This document shows, in pieces, positions 1 through 8,163 of a stretch of DNA of 64,000 nt. This DNA comes from Pseudomonas sp. G34 (lineage in GTDB: Bacteria > Pseudomonadota > Gammaproteobacteria > Pseudomonadales > Pseudomonadaceae). The position numbers and the translations under genes were made by a program. The stretch's first letter is position 1. Every line of letters begins with the position of its first letter. The notes under the pieces are model-generated. The model made no database searches. It had not been told where the DNA came from and saw only the letters and a list, made by a program, of their open reading frames with translations. Location of the stretch: positions 1 through 64,000 of the forward strand of contig NZ_JAVHZV010000023.1 in the NCBI RefSeq assembly GCF_031119625.1. The letters run 5' to 3'.

Positions 1-145
1 GGGGCGCAACAAAGAGGCTCAGTAAACGCGGTAATGGATAGTGCGATGCCGTGAGTGATACGCACACAAACTTGCCAGTCCGGTGTAAACCAAGCATTCC
101 CCCTCATATGCGAAAACCCTTTTTAATGCCTGCTGACAGGCTCCG
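1..145. other. non-coding left edge
   Basis: No credible gene, hairpin or promoter is seen in this stretch downstream of the aldonate dehydratase stop codon. A short reading frame here has no ribosome binding site and no recognisable domain. Confidence 0.4.
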
Positions 146-1930
146 TCAGTGTGAATGCCTCGGCATGCCGCCGCTGCGCGCGATGATGCGCATGTGCAGG
201 GTGGCCGGCTCCAGGCAGCCGCCGGTGGAGAGCTGGCCGACCAGTTGCCGGTACAGTTCCTGCCAGGGTGTTTGCGAGGCCGGGTAGCTCGGCTTCCAGA
301 CGGCGCGGCGACGCTGCATCTCCTCGTCGTCGATCAGCAGGTTGACCGAGCGGGCGTTGAGGTCGACGCGCAGCACGTCGTTGCTCTGCAGCAGCGCCAG
401 GCCGCCGCCCACCGCCGCTTCCGGCGACATGTTGAGGATCGACGGGCTCGCCGAGGTGCCGCTCTGCCGGCCATCGCCCAGGCACGGCAGGGAGGTCACG
501 CCCTGTTTGATCAGCGCCGCTGGTGGGTCCATGTTGACCACCTCGGCGCTGCCCGGATAACCCACCGGCCCGGCGCCACGCACCACCAGGATACAGCGCT
601 CGTCGATATCCAGCGCCGGGTCGTTGATGCGCGCGTGGTAATCCTCGGGGCCCTCGAACACGATGGCCCGCGCCTCGAAGCTGTTCTCCTTGCCGGGTTC
701 GGCCAGGTAGGTCTTGCGGAAGGCTTCGCCGACCACCGACATCTTCATGATCGCGCTATCGAAGAAATTGCCGCTGAGCACGATAAAGCCGGCGCTGTGC
801 TTGAGTGGCTCGTCGTAGGGCAGGATCACCTCGCGGTTACCGGTCACTTTGCCTGCGACGATCTCGCCGATGCGACGGCCGCTGACCGTCATGCAGTCTT
901 CGTGCAGGCGGCCGGCCTTCTGCAGTTCATGCATCACCGCCGGCACGCCACCGGCGTGGTGGAAGCCTTCGCCCAGGTACTTGCCGGCCGGCATGCAGTT
1001 GACCAGCAGCGGCACGCTCTCGCCGATGCGCTGCCAGTCCTCGAGGCTCAGCTCGATGCCCATGTGCCGGGCGATGGCGATCAGGTGCGGTGGGCAGTTG
1101 CTCGAGGCGCCGAGGGCCGAGGCCACGGCGATGGCGTTCTCGAAGGCTTCGCGGGTCATGATCTGCGAGGGGCGTACGTCCTGCATGACCAGCTCGCAGG
1201 TGCGCTTGCCGGTGGCGTAGGCCATCTGCCCGCGCTCGCGGTAGGGCGCGGGGATGCTGGCGCAGCCGGTCAGCGACATGCCCAGCGCTTCGGCCAGGGC
1301 ATTCATCGACAGGGCCGTGCCCATGGTGTTGCAGTGGCCCACCGACGGCGAGGCGGCGGTGGTCATTTCCATGAAACCTTCGTAGTCGATCTCGCCGGCG
1401 GCCATCAGCTTGCGTGCATGCCAGAGCACGGTGCCCGAGCCGATCAGCTCGCCCTTGTGGTGGCCGTCGAGCATCGGCCCGCCGGACAGTACGATGGCCG
1501 GCAGGTCGGTGGTGGCGGCGGCCATCAGGCAGGCCGGGGTGGTCTTGTCGCAGCCGGTGGTCAGCACCACGCCGTCGAGCGGGTAGCCGTGGAGGATTTC
1601 CACCAGCCCCAGATAGGCCAGGTTGCGGTCCAGCGCGGCGGTGGGGCGGCGGCTCTGCTCGGCGATCGGGTGCACCGGAAATTCCATGGGAATGCCGCCG
1701 GCGTCGCGGATGCCGGCCTTGACCCGCTGGGCCAGCTCCAGGTGGTGGCGGTTGCAGGGCGTCAGGTCGCTGCCGGTCTGGGCGATGCCGATGATCGGCC
1801 GGCCCGACTGCAGCTCGCTGCGGGTCAGCCCGTAGTTCATGTAGCGCTCGACGTAGATGGCGGTCATGTCGGCGTGCTCGGGATCATCGAACCACTGCTG
1901 GCTGCGCAGCGGGCGTTTAGGGTCGGTCAT
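146..1930 (-). CDS. IlvD/Edd-family aldonate dehydratase (L-arabinonate/fuconate type)
   Basis: Cytoplasmic Fe-S/Mg dehydratase of 594 residues that would convert an aldonic acid into its 2-keto-3-deoxy derivative. Visible: the three cluster cysteines Cys59 (LTPCNRHH), Cys127 (TTGCDKTTPAC) and Cys200 (SVGHCNTMG), the CDK metal-site motif at 127-129, and the catalytic-serine segment GRQSGTSAS near residue 490. The pattern and length fit the sugar-acid branch of the family (L-arabinonate, D-xylonate, L-fuconate dehydratases) better than the amino-acid enzyme IlvD, and the neighbours are sugar-acid genes. It is the second gene of a minus-strand operon, 52 bp after the XylX-like gene. The exact substrate cannot be read from sequence. 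Confidence 0.85.
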   Translation of the reverse strand: MTDPKRPLRSQQWFDDPEHADMTAIYVERYMNYGLTRSELQSGRPIIGIAQTGSDLTPCNRHHLELAQRVKAGIRDAGGIPMEFPVHPIAEQSRRPTAALDRNLAYLGLVEILHGYPLDGVVLTTGCDKTTPACLMAAATTDLPAIVLSGGPMLDGHHKGELIGSGTVLWHARKLMAAGEIDYEGFMEMTTAASPSVGHCNTMGTALSMNALAEALGMSLTGCASIPAPYRERGQMAYATGKRTCELVMQDVRPSQIMTREAFENAIAVASALGASSNCPPHLIAIARHMGIELSLEDWQRIGESVPLLVNCMPAGKYLGEGFHHAGGVPAVMHELQKAGRLHEDCMTVSGRRIGEIVAGKVTGNREVILPYDEPLKHSAGFIVLSGNFFDSAIMKMSVVGEAFRKTYLAEPGKENSFEARAIVFEGPEDYHARINDPALDIDERCILVVRGAGPVGYPGSAEVVNMDPPAALIKQGVTSLPCLGDGRQSGTSASPSILNMSPEAAVGGGLALLQSNDVLRVDLNARSVNLLIDDEEMQRRRAVWKPSYPASQTPWQELYRQLVGQLSTGGCLEPATLHMRIIARSGGMPRHSH

Positions 1931-1982
1931 GATTCGTTTCTCTTGTTCTTGAATGAATCGCGTCGCGCCGGGGCGGGACGGC

Positions 1983-3161
1983 TTAGCCCAGCAGGCCGCG
2001 GGCGCTGAGGTTTTTCAGCAGCGCCGTAACGCCGAAGGTCCAGGGCGCGGCCTTGTCGCTGGTGGTCACTTGATTGTGCAGGGCGCCCAGGCGCGGGCTG
2101 CTGATGCTCACGCGGTCGCCGATCTTGTGGGTGAAGCCGCTGCCGGGGTGATCGCGATCCTCGGTGGGGGCGAACAGGGTGCCGAGAAACAGCAGGAAAC
2201 CGTCGGGGTACTGGTGCGAGGCGTTGAGCGTCTGGCCCGCCAGGTTCTGCGGGTCACGGCTGATCTGGTCCATGGAGCTGGAGCCCTTGAGCTTGTAGCC
2301 GTCGGTGCCCTCGACCTGAAGCTCGACCACGCAGGTGCGCACGCTATCGAGATCGAAATGCTCATCGAACAGGCGAATGAACGGGCCGATGGCGCAGGAG
2401 GCGTTGTTGTCCTTGGCCTTGCTGAGCAGCAGGGCGCTGCGGCCTTCCACGTCGCGCAGGTTGACGTCGTTGCCCAGGGTGGCGCCGTGGATCTGCCCGC
2501 GGCTGTTGACCGCCAGCACCACCTCCGGCTCCGGGTTGTTCCACTGCGAAATCGGGTGGATGCCGATCTCGCTGGCGCTGCCCACTGCGGCCAGAATCGG
2601 CGCCTTGGTGAAGATCTCCGCGTCGGGGCCGATGCCGACTTCCAGGTACTGCGACCACATGTTCTGCTCGATCAGCAGCTCCTTGAGGCGCATCGCCTGG
2701 GCCGAGCCGGGCTGCACGGCGCGCAGGTTGTCGCCGATCGCCTCGCGCACGATGGCCCGCACGCTCTGCGCCTTGGCAGCATCGCCGGCGGCTTTCTCCT
2801 CGATCACCCGCTCGATCATGCTGGCGGCGAAGGTCACCCCGGCGGCCTTGATCACCTGCAGGTCGGCGGGTGCCAGCAGATATGCCTGGCTCAGGTCGGC
2901 GTGGGAGCCGGTGTTGGCCAGCAGCGCCTCGATGCTGCCGACGAAGGTGCCGGGCGTGTCGCGCACCGCCTGCAGAGGATCATCGAGTTCCAGCAACTGG
3001 CTGAGGGTGGCGAAGCGGGCGGACAGGTCGAACACGCCGTCGGCGCGCAGCACGATAGGCGAGGGTCCGGCGACGGTGCCGGGAATCCAGGCGCGGCCGA
3101 TCAGCGTGGCCGTGGCGGCGTCGGCGGGCAGGGTGTTTTCAGGGGTCAGTCGGATCGACAT
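1983..3161 (-). CDS. FAH-superfamily protein, XylX-like 2-keto-3-deoxy-aldonate dehydratase
   Basis: A 392-residue protein. The frame extends upstream, but the ATG at 3161 is preferred because the upstream 25 codons overlap the promoter and look non-coding. Metal-site features of the FAH superfamily are present: EPEVVLAV, NDVNLRDVEGRS and SKAKDNNASCAIGP. Length and context resemble Caulobacter XylX, which dehydrates 2-keto-3-deoxy-xylonate to alpha-ketoglutarate semialdehyde. That would place it directly after the dehydratase encoded downstream in the same operon. A 2,4-diketo-acid hydrolase activity is the alternative. Transcription likely starts from the LysR-controlled promoter at 3193-3222. 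Confidence 0.75.
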   Translation of the reverse strand: MSIRLTPENTLPADAATATLIGRAWIPGTVAGPSPIVLRADGVFDLSARFATLSQLLELDDPLQAVRDTPGTFVGSIEALLANTGSHADLSQAYLLAPADLQVIKAAGVTFAASMIERVIEEKAAGDAAKAQSVRAIVREAIGDNLRAVQPGSAQAMRLKELLIEQNMWSQYLEVGIGPDAEIFTKAPILAAVGSASEIGIHPISQWNNPEPEVVLAVNSRGQIHGATLGNDVNLRDVEGRSALLLSKAKDNNASCAIGPFIRLFDEHFDLDSVRTCVVELQVEGTDGYKLKGSSSMDQISRDPQNLAGQTLNASHQYPDGFLLFLGTLFAPTEDRDHPGSGFTHKIGDRVSISSPRLGALHNQVTTSDKAAPWTFGVTALLKNLSARGLLG

Positions 3162-3192
3162 GGCGATGAATTCCGGGGTGCATGAAAGCTGC

Positions 3193-3222
3193 ACGCTAGG
3201 CGGCGATGTGGATAAACTCCAA
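3193..3222 (-). promoter_or_regulatory. predicted promoter of the FAH/dehydratase operon
   Basis: On the minus strand, TTGGAG (-35, 3217-3222) and TAGCGT (-10, 3193-3198) are separated by 18 bp. The same arrangement (TTGGGA, 18 bp, TAGATT) lies at the equivalent position beside the second operator at 4220-4240. The repetition makes the call stronger than either box alone. Confidence 0.5.
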
Positions 3223-3239
3223 TGGCATATTTTCAATTA

Positions 3240-3260
3240 TCAATAACCTGACGTTATTGA
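3240..3260. promoter_or_regulatory. LysR operator, copy 1
   Basis: Perfect inverted repeat TCAATAAC-N5-GTTATTGA in the divergent region between the FAH-family gene and lysR. It contains an ATAAC-N5-GTTAT core of the T-N11-A LysR type. The sequence is nearly identical to copy 2 at 4220-4240, and both copies are followed at the same distance by ATGCCATTGG leading into a promoter, so the regulator made by the lysR gene between them probably binds both. Confidence 0.75.
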
Positions 3261-3276
3261 ATCGCTGGAGCTGCCC

Positions 3277-4218
3277 ATGTCGGATCTGTCGTTCTCGAGC
3301 TTCTGCAACTGGCTGAAATTTCGCCACCTGACGCTCCTCGATACCCTGGGTCGCACCCGCAACATGCACCTGGCGGCCCAGCAGATGAACCTCAGCCAGC
3401 CGGCCCTGAGCAAGATGCTCAAGGAAATCGAGAGCCTGCTCGGCTTCACCGTGTTCGAGCGCCTGCCGCGCAGCATGCAGCCCACGCCGCTGGGCGCCCA
3501 GGTGCTGCGTTACGCGCACCTGGCGCTGAACGACGCGCGCACCTTCGTCGAGCAGATCAACAACCTCAGTGCCGGCGGCCACGGCCATCTCAAGGTCGGC
3601 GGCATCTTCGCCGCCACCGCGGTGGCACTGCCCGAGGCCATCGTGCAGATCAAGCAGCGCTGGCCGCTGCTGGCCATCGAGGTGGTCGAGCAGACCAGCG
3701 ACCACCTGATGGAAATGCTCGAGGAGCGCAACCTGGATCTGGCCATCGGCCGCTTCACCGAGCAGAGCCAGCAGCAGCGCTATGACTTCCAGCCCCTGGC
3801 GCCGGAGCCGTTCTGCATCGTGGTCAACAGCCGCCACCCGCTGTGCGAGGCCGGGCCGATGACTCTGCAGGAGCTGGTCGACTGGCCGTGGATTCTCTAC
3901 CCCAAGGGCACGCCGATCCGCGGGCGCATGGAAGACGTTTTCGCCAAGGCGCAGGTGGCGGTGCCGCGCAACACCATCGACACCATCTCCATGCAGACCT
4001 TTCTCAAGGTGCTGCAGGGCGGGCCGATGATCGGCATGCTGCCCGAGGCCATGGTGGTCGAGCACCTGGAAAGCGGCCTGTTGAAGAAGCTCGACACACC
4101 GTTCTACCTGATGCCCCAGGACTACGGGATTCTTACCCGCAAGGGCGATCAGCTGCTCGGCCCGGCCCGGGAATTCGCCGACATCCTGCTCGCCAACGCG
4201 CAGCGCGAGCGGGACTGA
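3277..4218 (+). CDS. LysR-family transcriptional regulator of the sugar-acid locus
   Basis: A 313-residue LysR-type regulator. An N-terminal winged HTH covers about residues 18-77 (MHLAAQQMNLSQPALSKMLK is the recognition region), followed by a two-lobe ligand-binding domain. The opening (FCNWLKFRHLTLLDTLGRTR) is typical of the GbpR/GalR-like sugar-responsive subgroup. A TGGAG ribosome binding site lies 7 bp before the ATG. The gene is flanked by two copies of one palindromic operator, so it probably controls both flanking operons and itself. The inducer is likely an aldonic acid or a pathway intermediate (inference). Confidence 0.9.
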   Translation: MSDLSFSSFCNWLKFRHLTLLDTLGRTRNMHLAAQQMNLSQPALSKMLKEIESLLGFTVFERLPRSMQPTPLGAQVLRYAHLALNDARTFVEQINNLSAGGHGHLKVGGIFAATAVALPEAIVQIKQRWPLLAIEVVEQTSDHLMEMLEERNLDLAIGRFTEQSQQQRYDFQPLAPEPFCIVVNSRHPLCEAGPMTLQELVDWPWILYPKGTPIRGRMEDVFAKAQVAVPRNTIDTISMQTFLKVLQGGPMIGMLPEAMVVEHLESGLLKKLDTPFYLMPQDYGILTRKGDQLLGPAREFADILLANAQRERD

Positions 4219-4219
4219 T

Positions 4220-4240
4220 TCGATAACGCAAGGTTATCGA
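4220..4240. promoter_or_regulatory. LysR operator, copy 2
   Basis: Perfect inverted repeat TCGATAAC-N5-GTTATCGA just after the lysR stop codon and upstream of the transporter operon. Read on the opposite strand, the 45 bp 4218-4262 align without gaps to 3219-3263 (35 of 45 bases identical), including the distal ATGCCATTGG box. Confidence 0.75.
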
Positions 4241-4257
4241 TTAATCAGCAAATGCCA

Positions 4258-4287
4258 TTGGGATTGAATCGATCCGCGGCATAGATT
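4258..4287 (+). promoter_or_regulatory. predicted promoter of the MFS-SDR-FAH operon
   Basis: TTGGGA (4258-4263), 18-bp spacer, TAGATT (4282-4287). It sits at the same offset from its operator as the minus-strand promoter at 3193-3222. It leaves a leader of about 190 bases before the transporter start, in which no gene was seen. Confidence 0.5.
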
Positions 4288-4485
4288 ACCGGCCATCGTC
4301 ACCCTGGCCGGGTAAGCGCCCTGGCCGCACGGCACTGCGCCACAGGCACCACTGCCTGCCGGGGCGACCCACATACCAGCCAGAGAGCCTCATCTGCTGT
4401 AACCGCATTGTCGCCAGGCGCCGCCCGGCGAAGCCCATTTCAATAAAAACAATCAGGCATGCACGCATGCCCAAGGGTCATCACC

Positions 4486-5880
4486 ATGCAACCACGTACC
4501 GAGCCCTTGGCCGCGCCGGCGCGCGACCACGACAGCACCTTCGAGGATCGCACCTACCGCAAGGTCATCTTCAAGATCCTGCCCATCCTGCTGCTGTGCT
4601 ACATGGCGGCCTACCTCGACCGGGTCAATATCGGCTTCGCCAAGCTGGATATGCTCGAAGACCTGCAGTTCAGCAACACCGTCTACGCCCTCGGCGCGAG
4701 CATGTTCTTCTGGGGCTACTTCCTGTTCGAGGTGCCCAGCAACCTGCTGCTGCACCGCCTCGGCGCGCGCTTCTGGATCGCCCGCATCATGTTCACCTGG
4801 GCACTGGTGTCGATGGCCGTGGCCTTTACCGTGCCACTGGCGCAGTTCTTCGGCGTCCAGTCGAGCACCATGTTCTACACCCTGCGTTTCCTGCTGGGCA
4901 TCTGTGAAGCAGGCTTTTTCCCAGGCGTGATCCTGTACCTCAACTACTGGTTCCCGACCCACCGGCAGAGCCGCGTGATGTCCGGCTTCCTGCTTGCCCT
5001 GCCGATCAGCCTGGTGCTCGGTGGCATGCTCTCCGGCTGGCTGATGACCGCGATGCAGGGCGTGCACGGGCTGTCCGGCTGGCAGTGGATGCTGCTGATC
5101 GAGGGCCTGCCGTCGATCGTCATGGCGGTGGTGGTGATCGTCTGCCTGTGCGACAACATCGACAAGGCCAAGTGGCTGTCCACGGCAGAGAAGGCCATGC
5201 TCAAGGCCAACCTGCAGCAGGACAACAGCGGCAAGGCCTCGCGCCTGAGCGAGGCCTTCCTCAACCCGCGGGTGTGGCTGCTGGTGCTGATCCTGCTGAC
5301 CTTCAACACCGGCTTCTACGGGCTGGCGTTCTGGATGCCGTCGATCATCAAGAGCGCGGGTATCACCAGCAGCCTGCACATCGGCCTGCTGACCGCCATC
5401 CCCTACGGCGTGGCCGCGGTGGCGATGCTGCTCAATGCACGCCACTCCAACCGCACCGGCGAGCGCCGCCTGCACGCTGCGATTCCGGCCTTCATCGGCG
5501 GTATCGGGCTGATGCTCAGCGCCTACTTCGCCCATGACATCGTGCTCTCGGTGCTGTTCCTGAGCGTCGCCGCCTCCGGCATTCTCAGCCTGATGCCGAT
5601 CTACTGGACGCTGCCCGGCACCGTGCTGTCCGGCATCGCCGCGGCGGCCGGCATCGGCATCATCAACTCGTTCGGCAACCTGTCCGGCTTCACCGGCTCA
5701 ATGATCACCGCCATGGCGGAAACCATGACCGGCGACATCAACAACGGCACCTACGTACTGGCTGGCTGCCTGTTCGTCAGCGGCGCGCTGATCATGGCCA
5801 TCCCGCGCAGCATGCTCGGTACGCCCACCCGCACGCCGGTCGCCACGCCGACCGGCAGCCTAACCCTGGAGAAAGCATGA
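4486..5880 (+). CDS. MFS transporter, anion:cation symporter (ACS) family
   Basis: Inner-membrane transporter of 464 residues with about 12 hydrophobic segments. The ACS-family hallmark AYLDRVNIGFAKLDM lies at the end of the first membrane segment. Members import sugar acids, tartrate, phthalate or hydroxyphenylacetate with protons. The ATG at 4486 is chosen because AAGGG lies 8 bp upstream; an in-frame ATG at 4459 lacks one. The gene overlaps the SDR gene by ATGA, showing translational coupling. Context points to uptake of the aldonate consumed by this cluster. Confidence 0.87.
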   Translation: MQPRTEPLAAPARDHDSTFEDRTYRKVIFKILPILLLCYMAAYLDRVNIGFAKLDMLEDLQFSNTVYALGASMFFWGYFLFEVPSNLLLHRLGARFWIARIMFTWALVSMAVAFTVPLAQFFGVQSSTMFYTLRFLLGICEAGFFPGVILYLNYWFPTHRQSRVMSGFLLALPISLVLGGMLSGWLMTAMQGVHGLSGWQWMLLIEGLPSIVMAVVVIVCLCDNIDKAKWLSTAEKAMLKANLQQDNSGKASRLSEAFLNPRVWLLVLILLTFNTGFYGLAFWMPSIIKSAGITSSLHIGLLTAIPYGVAAVAMLLNARHSNRTGERRLHAAIPAFIGGIGLMLSAYFAHDIVLSVLFLSVAASGILSLMPIYWTLPGTVLSGIAAAAGIGIINSFGNLSGFTGSMITAMAETMTGDINNGTYVLAGCLFVSGALIMAIPRSMLGTPTRTPVATPTGSLTLEKA

Positions 5881-6620
5881 GCGAGATGCACGGCAAACGC
5901 GTGCTGATCACCGCCGCTGGCCAGGGCATCGGCCTGGCCAGTGCCCGGGCCTTCGCGGCGGCGGGCGCCGAGGTGATCGCCACCGATATAGACATCGGCA
6001 CGCTGCAGGATGAGCCGGGGCTCACGGCCCTGCAGCTGGACGTCACCTCGGCCGAGGCCATCTCGGCGCTGGCCGAGCAGGTCGGCGCGCTGGACGTGCT
6101 GTTCAACTGCGCGGGCTACGTGCACGCCGGCAGCATTCTGGACTGCGACGAGGCCGCCTGGGAGCGCTCGCTGCAGCTCAACGTCACCGCCATGTACCGG
6201 ATGATCCGCGCCACGTTGCCGGGCATGCTCGCCCGCGGTGGCGGCTCGATCATCAACATGGCCTCGGTGGCGTCGAGCATCAAGGGCGTGCCCAACCGCT
6301 GCGCCTACACCGCCAGCAAGGCAGCGGTGGTCGGCCTGACCAAGTCGGTGGCCGCCGACTACGTCCGCCAGGGCATTCGCTGCAACGCCATCTGCCCGGG
6401 CACCGTGGACTCGCCCTCGCTGCGTGCGCGCATCGCCGAGCAGGCGGCGCTGCAGGGCGTGGCCGAGGCGCAGGTGTACGGCCAGTTCGTCGCCCGCCAG
6501 CCCATGGGCCGCCTCGGCAGCGCCGAGGAAATCGCCCGGCTGGTGCTGTACCTTGGCTCCGACGCGTCTTCCTACACCACCGGTGCGCTGCACGTGATCG
6601 ATGGCGGCATGAGCATCTGA
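5877..6620 (+). CDS. SDR dehydrogenase, 2-keto-3-deoxy-aldonate (L-fuconate type) candidate
   Basis: Classical short-chain dehydrogenase of 247 residues. The glycine-rich nucleotide motif is TAAGQGIG at the N-terminus. An acidic residue follows beta2 (ATDIDIG), which suggests NAD preference. NCAG, catalytic Ser (MASVASS) and YTASK are also present, and the C-terminus is IDGGMSI. The VASSIKGVPNR and CPGTVDSPSLRARI segments closely resemble the DHRS6/BDH2 and bacterial 2-keto-3-deoxy-L-fuconate dehydrogenase group. It would oxidise the 2-keto-3-deoxy acid to a 2,4-diketo acid for the next gene's hydrolase. It overlaps the transporter gene by 4 bp, with a GGAG site inside that gene. Confidence 0.82.
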   Translation: MSEMHGKRVLITAAGQGIGLASARAFAAAGAEVIATDIDIGTLQDEPGLTALQLDVTSAEAISALAEQVGALDVLFNCAGYVHAGSILDCDEAAWERSLQLNVTAMYRMIRATLPGMLARGGGSIINMASVASSIKGVPNRCAYTASKAAVVGLTKSVAADYVRQGIRCNAICPGTVDSPSLRARIAEQAALQGVAEAQVYGQFVARQPMGRLGSAEEIARLVLYLGSDASSYTTGALHVIDGGMSI

Positions 6621-6648
6621 TCGTCTTGAACCTGAACAAGGACCCAAC

Positions 6649-7497
6649 ATGAAACTGCTACGTTACGGCGCCAAGGGCGCAGAGAAGCCAGGCCTGCTGG
6701 ACGCCGACAACCAGATTCGTGACCTCTCCGGGCATGTGGCGGATATTGCCGGCGAGGTGCTGATGCCGGCTGGCCTGGCCGCGCTGGCGCAGCTCGACCC
6801 GGCCAGCCTGCCGGTAGTGACCGGCAACCCGCGCATCGGCGCCTGCGTCGGCCAGGTCGGCAAGTTGGTGTGCATCGGCCTCAACTATGCCGATCACGCC
6901 GCCGAGTCGGGGATGGAGGTGCCAGAAGAGCCGATCATCTTCAACAAGTGGACCAGCGCCATCTGCGGCCCCAACGACGCCATCGAGATTCCCCGCGGCT
7001 CGACCAAGACCGACTGGGAAGTGGAGCTGGGCGTGGTGATCGGCAAGGGCGGGCGCTACATCGACGAAGCCAACGCGATGGAGCACGTCGCCGGCTATTG
7101 CGTGATCAACGATGTGTCCGAGCGTGAATGGCAGCTCGAGCGCGGCGGCAGCTGGGACAAGGGCAAGGGTTTCGACACCTTCGGCCCGCTCGGCCCGTGG
7201 CTGGTGACCCGCGACGAAATCGCCGACCCGCATGCGCTGGACATGTGGCTGGAGGTCGACGGCCACCGTTACCAGCAGGGCAACACGCGCACGCTGATCT
7301 TCAACGTGCCGCAACTGATCGCCTACCTGAGCCGTTGCATGAGCCTGCAACCGGGGGACGTGATCTCCACCGGCACCCCGCCAGGCGTGGGCCTGGGCAT
7401 CAAGCCCAAGCCGGTATTTCTGCGCGCCGGGCAGACCATCAGGCTGGGCATCGCCGGGCTGGGTGAGCAGCATCAGGTCACCGTACAGGCTGACTGA
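6649..7497 (+). CDS. FAH-family 2,4-diketo-3-deoxy-aldonate hydrolase candidate
   Basis: A 282-residue fumarylacetoacetate-hydrolase-fold enzyme. The metal-binding motifs are WEVELGVVIG and the downstream NDVSERE. Other family signatures are CIGLNYADHA, FNKWTSAICGP and STGTPPGVG. Its closest match by eye is the group annotated ureidoglycolate lyase / 2,4-diketo-3-deoxy-L-fuconate hydrolase. After the SDR it would cleave the diketo acid to pyruvate plus lactate or glycolate. An AAGGA site lies 8 bp upstream of the ATG, and the gene ends the plus-strand operon. Confidence 0.82.
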   Translation: MKLLRYGAKGAEKPGLLDADNQIRDLSGHVADIAGEVLMPAGLAALAQLDPASLPVVTGNPRIGACVGQVGKLVCIGLNYADHAAESGMEVPEEPIIFNKWTSAICGPNDAIEIPRGSTKTDWEVELGVVIGKGGRYIDEANAMEHVAGYCVINDVSEREWQLERGGSWDKGKGFDTFGPLGPWLVTRDEIADPHALDMWLEVDGHRYQQGNTRTLIFNVPQLIAYLSRCMSLQPGDVISTGTPPGVGLGIKPKPVFLRAGQTIRLGIAGLGEQHQVTVQAD

Positions 7498-8163
7498 AGT
7501 GAAGACCAACTAAGGGGCCAGGCGGCCAATGCCCCTCAGCGCAGCGCTTTGCCGTGAGCGCTGCGCTGCCCCGTCTCCCTGGCGGGCGCGGCGCCGCGGC
7601 GAATGACGATACGCCGCGATCCCCTGGGCGCATCGCGCCGCGGTCGAATCGCCCCGCGTGCCGATGCTCGGCAGCCATGAACGGCCGCCGCTGCGACATC
7701 CCACAACCCCTCATCTGACCGCCCCAGTCACGCCGCCGATGTTACGCCGTGTGCCTCTGCCGGTCGGCTGCCCGGCAACCGCTTGGCAGAAAAACCTCGC
7801 AATCCGGCACTGCCGCATGAAGACCGGCGCCAGCTGGTCTACCTTGCCGGAAGCCTGTCGTGCGCTAGCCGCCATGCCCGATGCGCCACCGCTGCGGGGT
7901 GCCGCAATCCGGGCTATAGGGTTAGCTGGCCGGCGGATTCACAACGCTTAACGGTACAGCGCCTGCTGTTGTGTGATGAACTTCGCCGCTTTGATTGTTG
8001 GCACCGCAGTGCGGTCCGGTGGTCTGCTTGCTTTGCCAATGCTTACAATTTCCGCATTGGCCCATGCCCATCGGCATGGAATGCAGCGACGCGACTCCGG
8101 TAAGGTACGCGCTTCGCTTAGGCGACCCGGCTTTACTCGAATAAATAACAAAGGGAGCAACAC
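7498..8163. other. 666-bp intergenic region before the TRAP operon
   Basis: No supported gene. Short frames on both strands lack ribosome binding sites and domains. The strongest local features are a GC-rich palindromic stretch around 7540-7625 and an AT-rich leader ending in GGGAG just upstream of the TRAP binding-protein start, so the promoter is probably in the last 150 bases. No confident -35/-10 pair was found. Confidence 0.4.

Noticed and set aside
155..3185. Long plus-strand frames opposite the dehydratase and FAH genes
   Set aside because: Shadows of GC-rich coding sequence; the minus-strand proteins carry the family motifs and the predicted LysR promoter reads that strand.
7998..8013. 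Possible sigma-54 promoter (TGGCAC followed by TGC) before the TRAP operon
   Set aside because: The GG-to-GC spacing is one base short of the strict -24/-12 requirement and the -12 element lacks the TTGC form.
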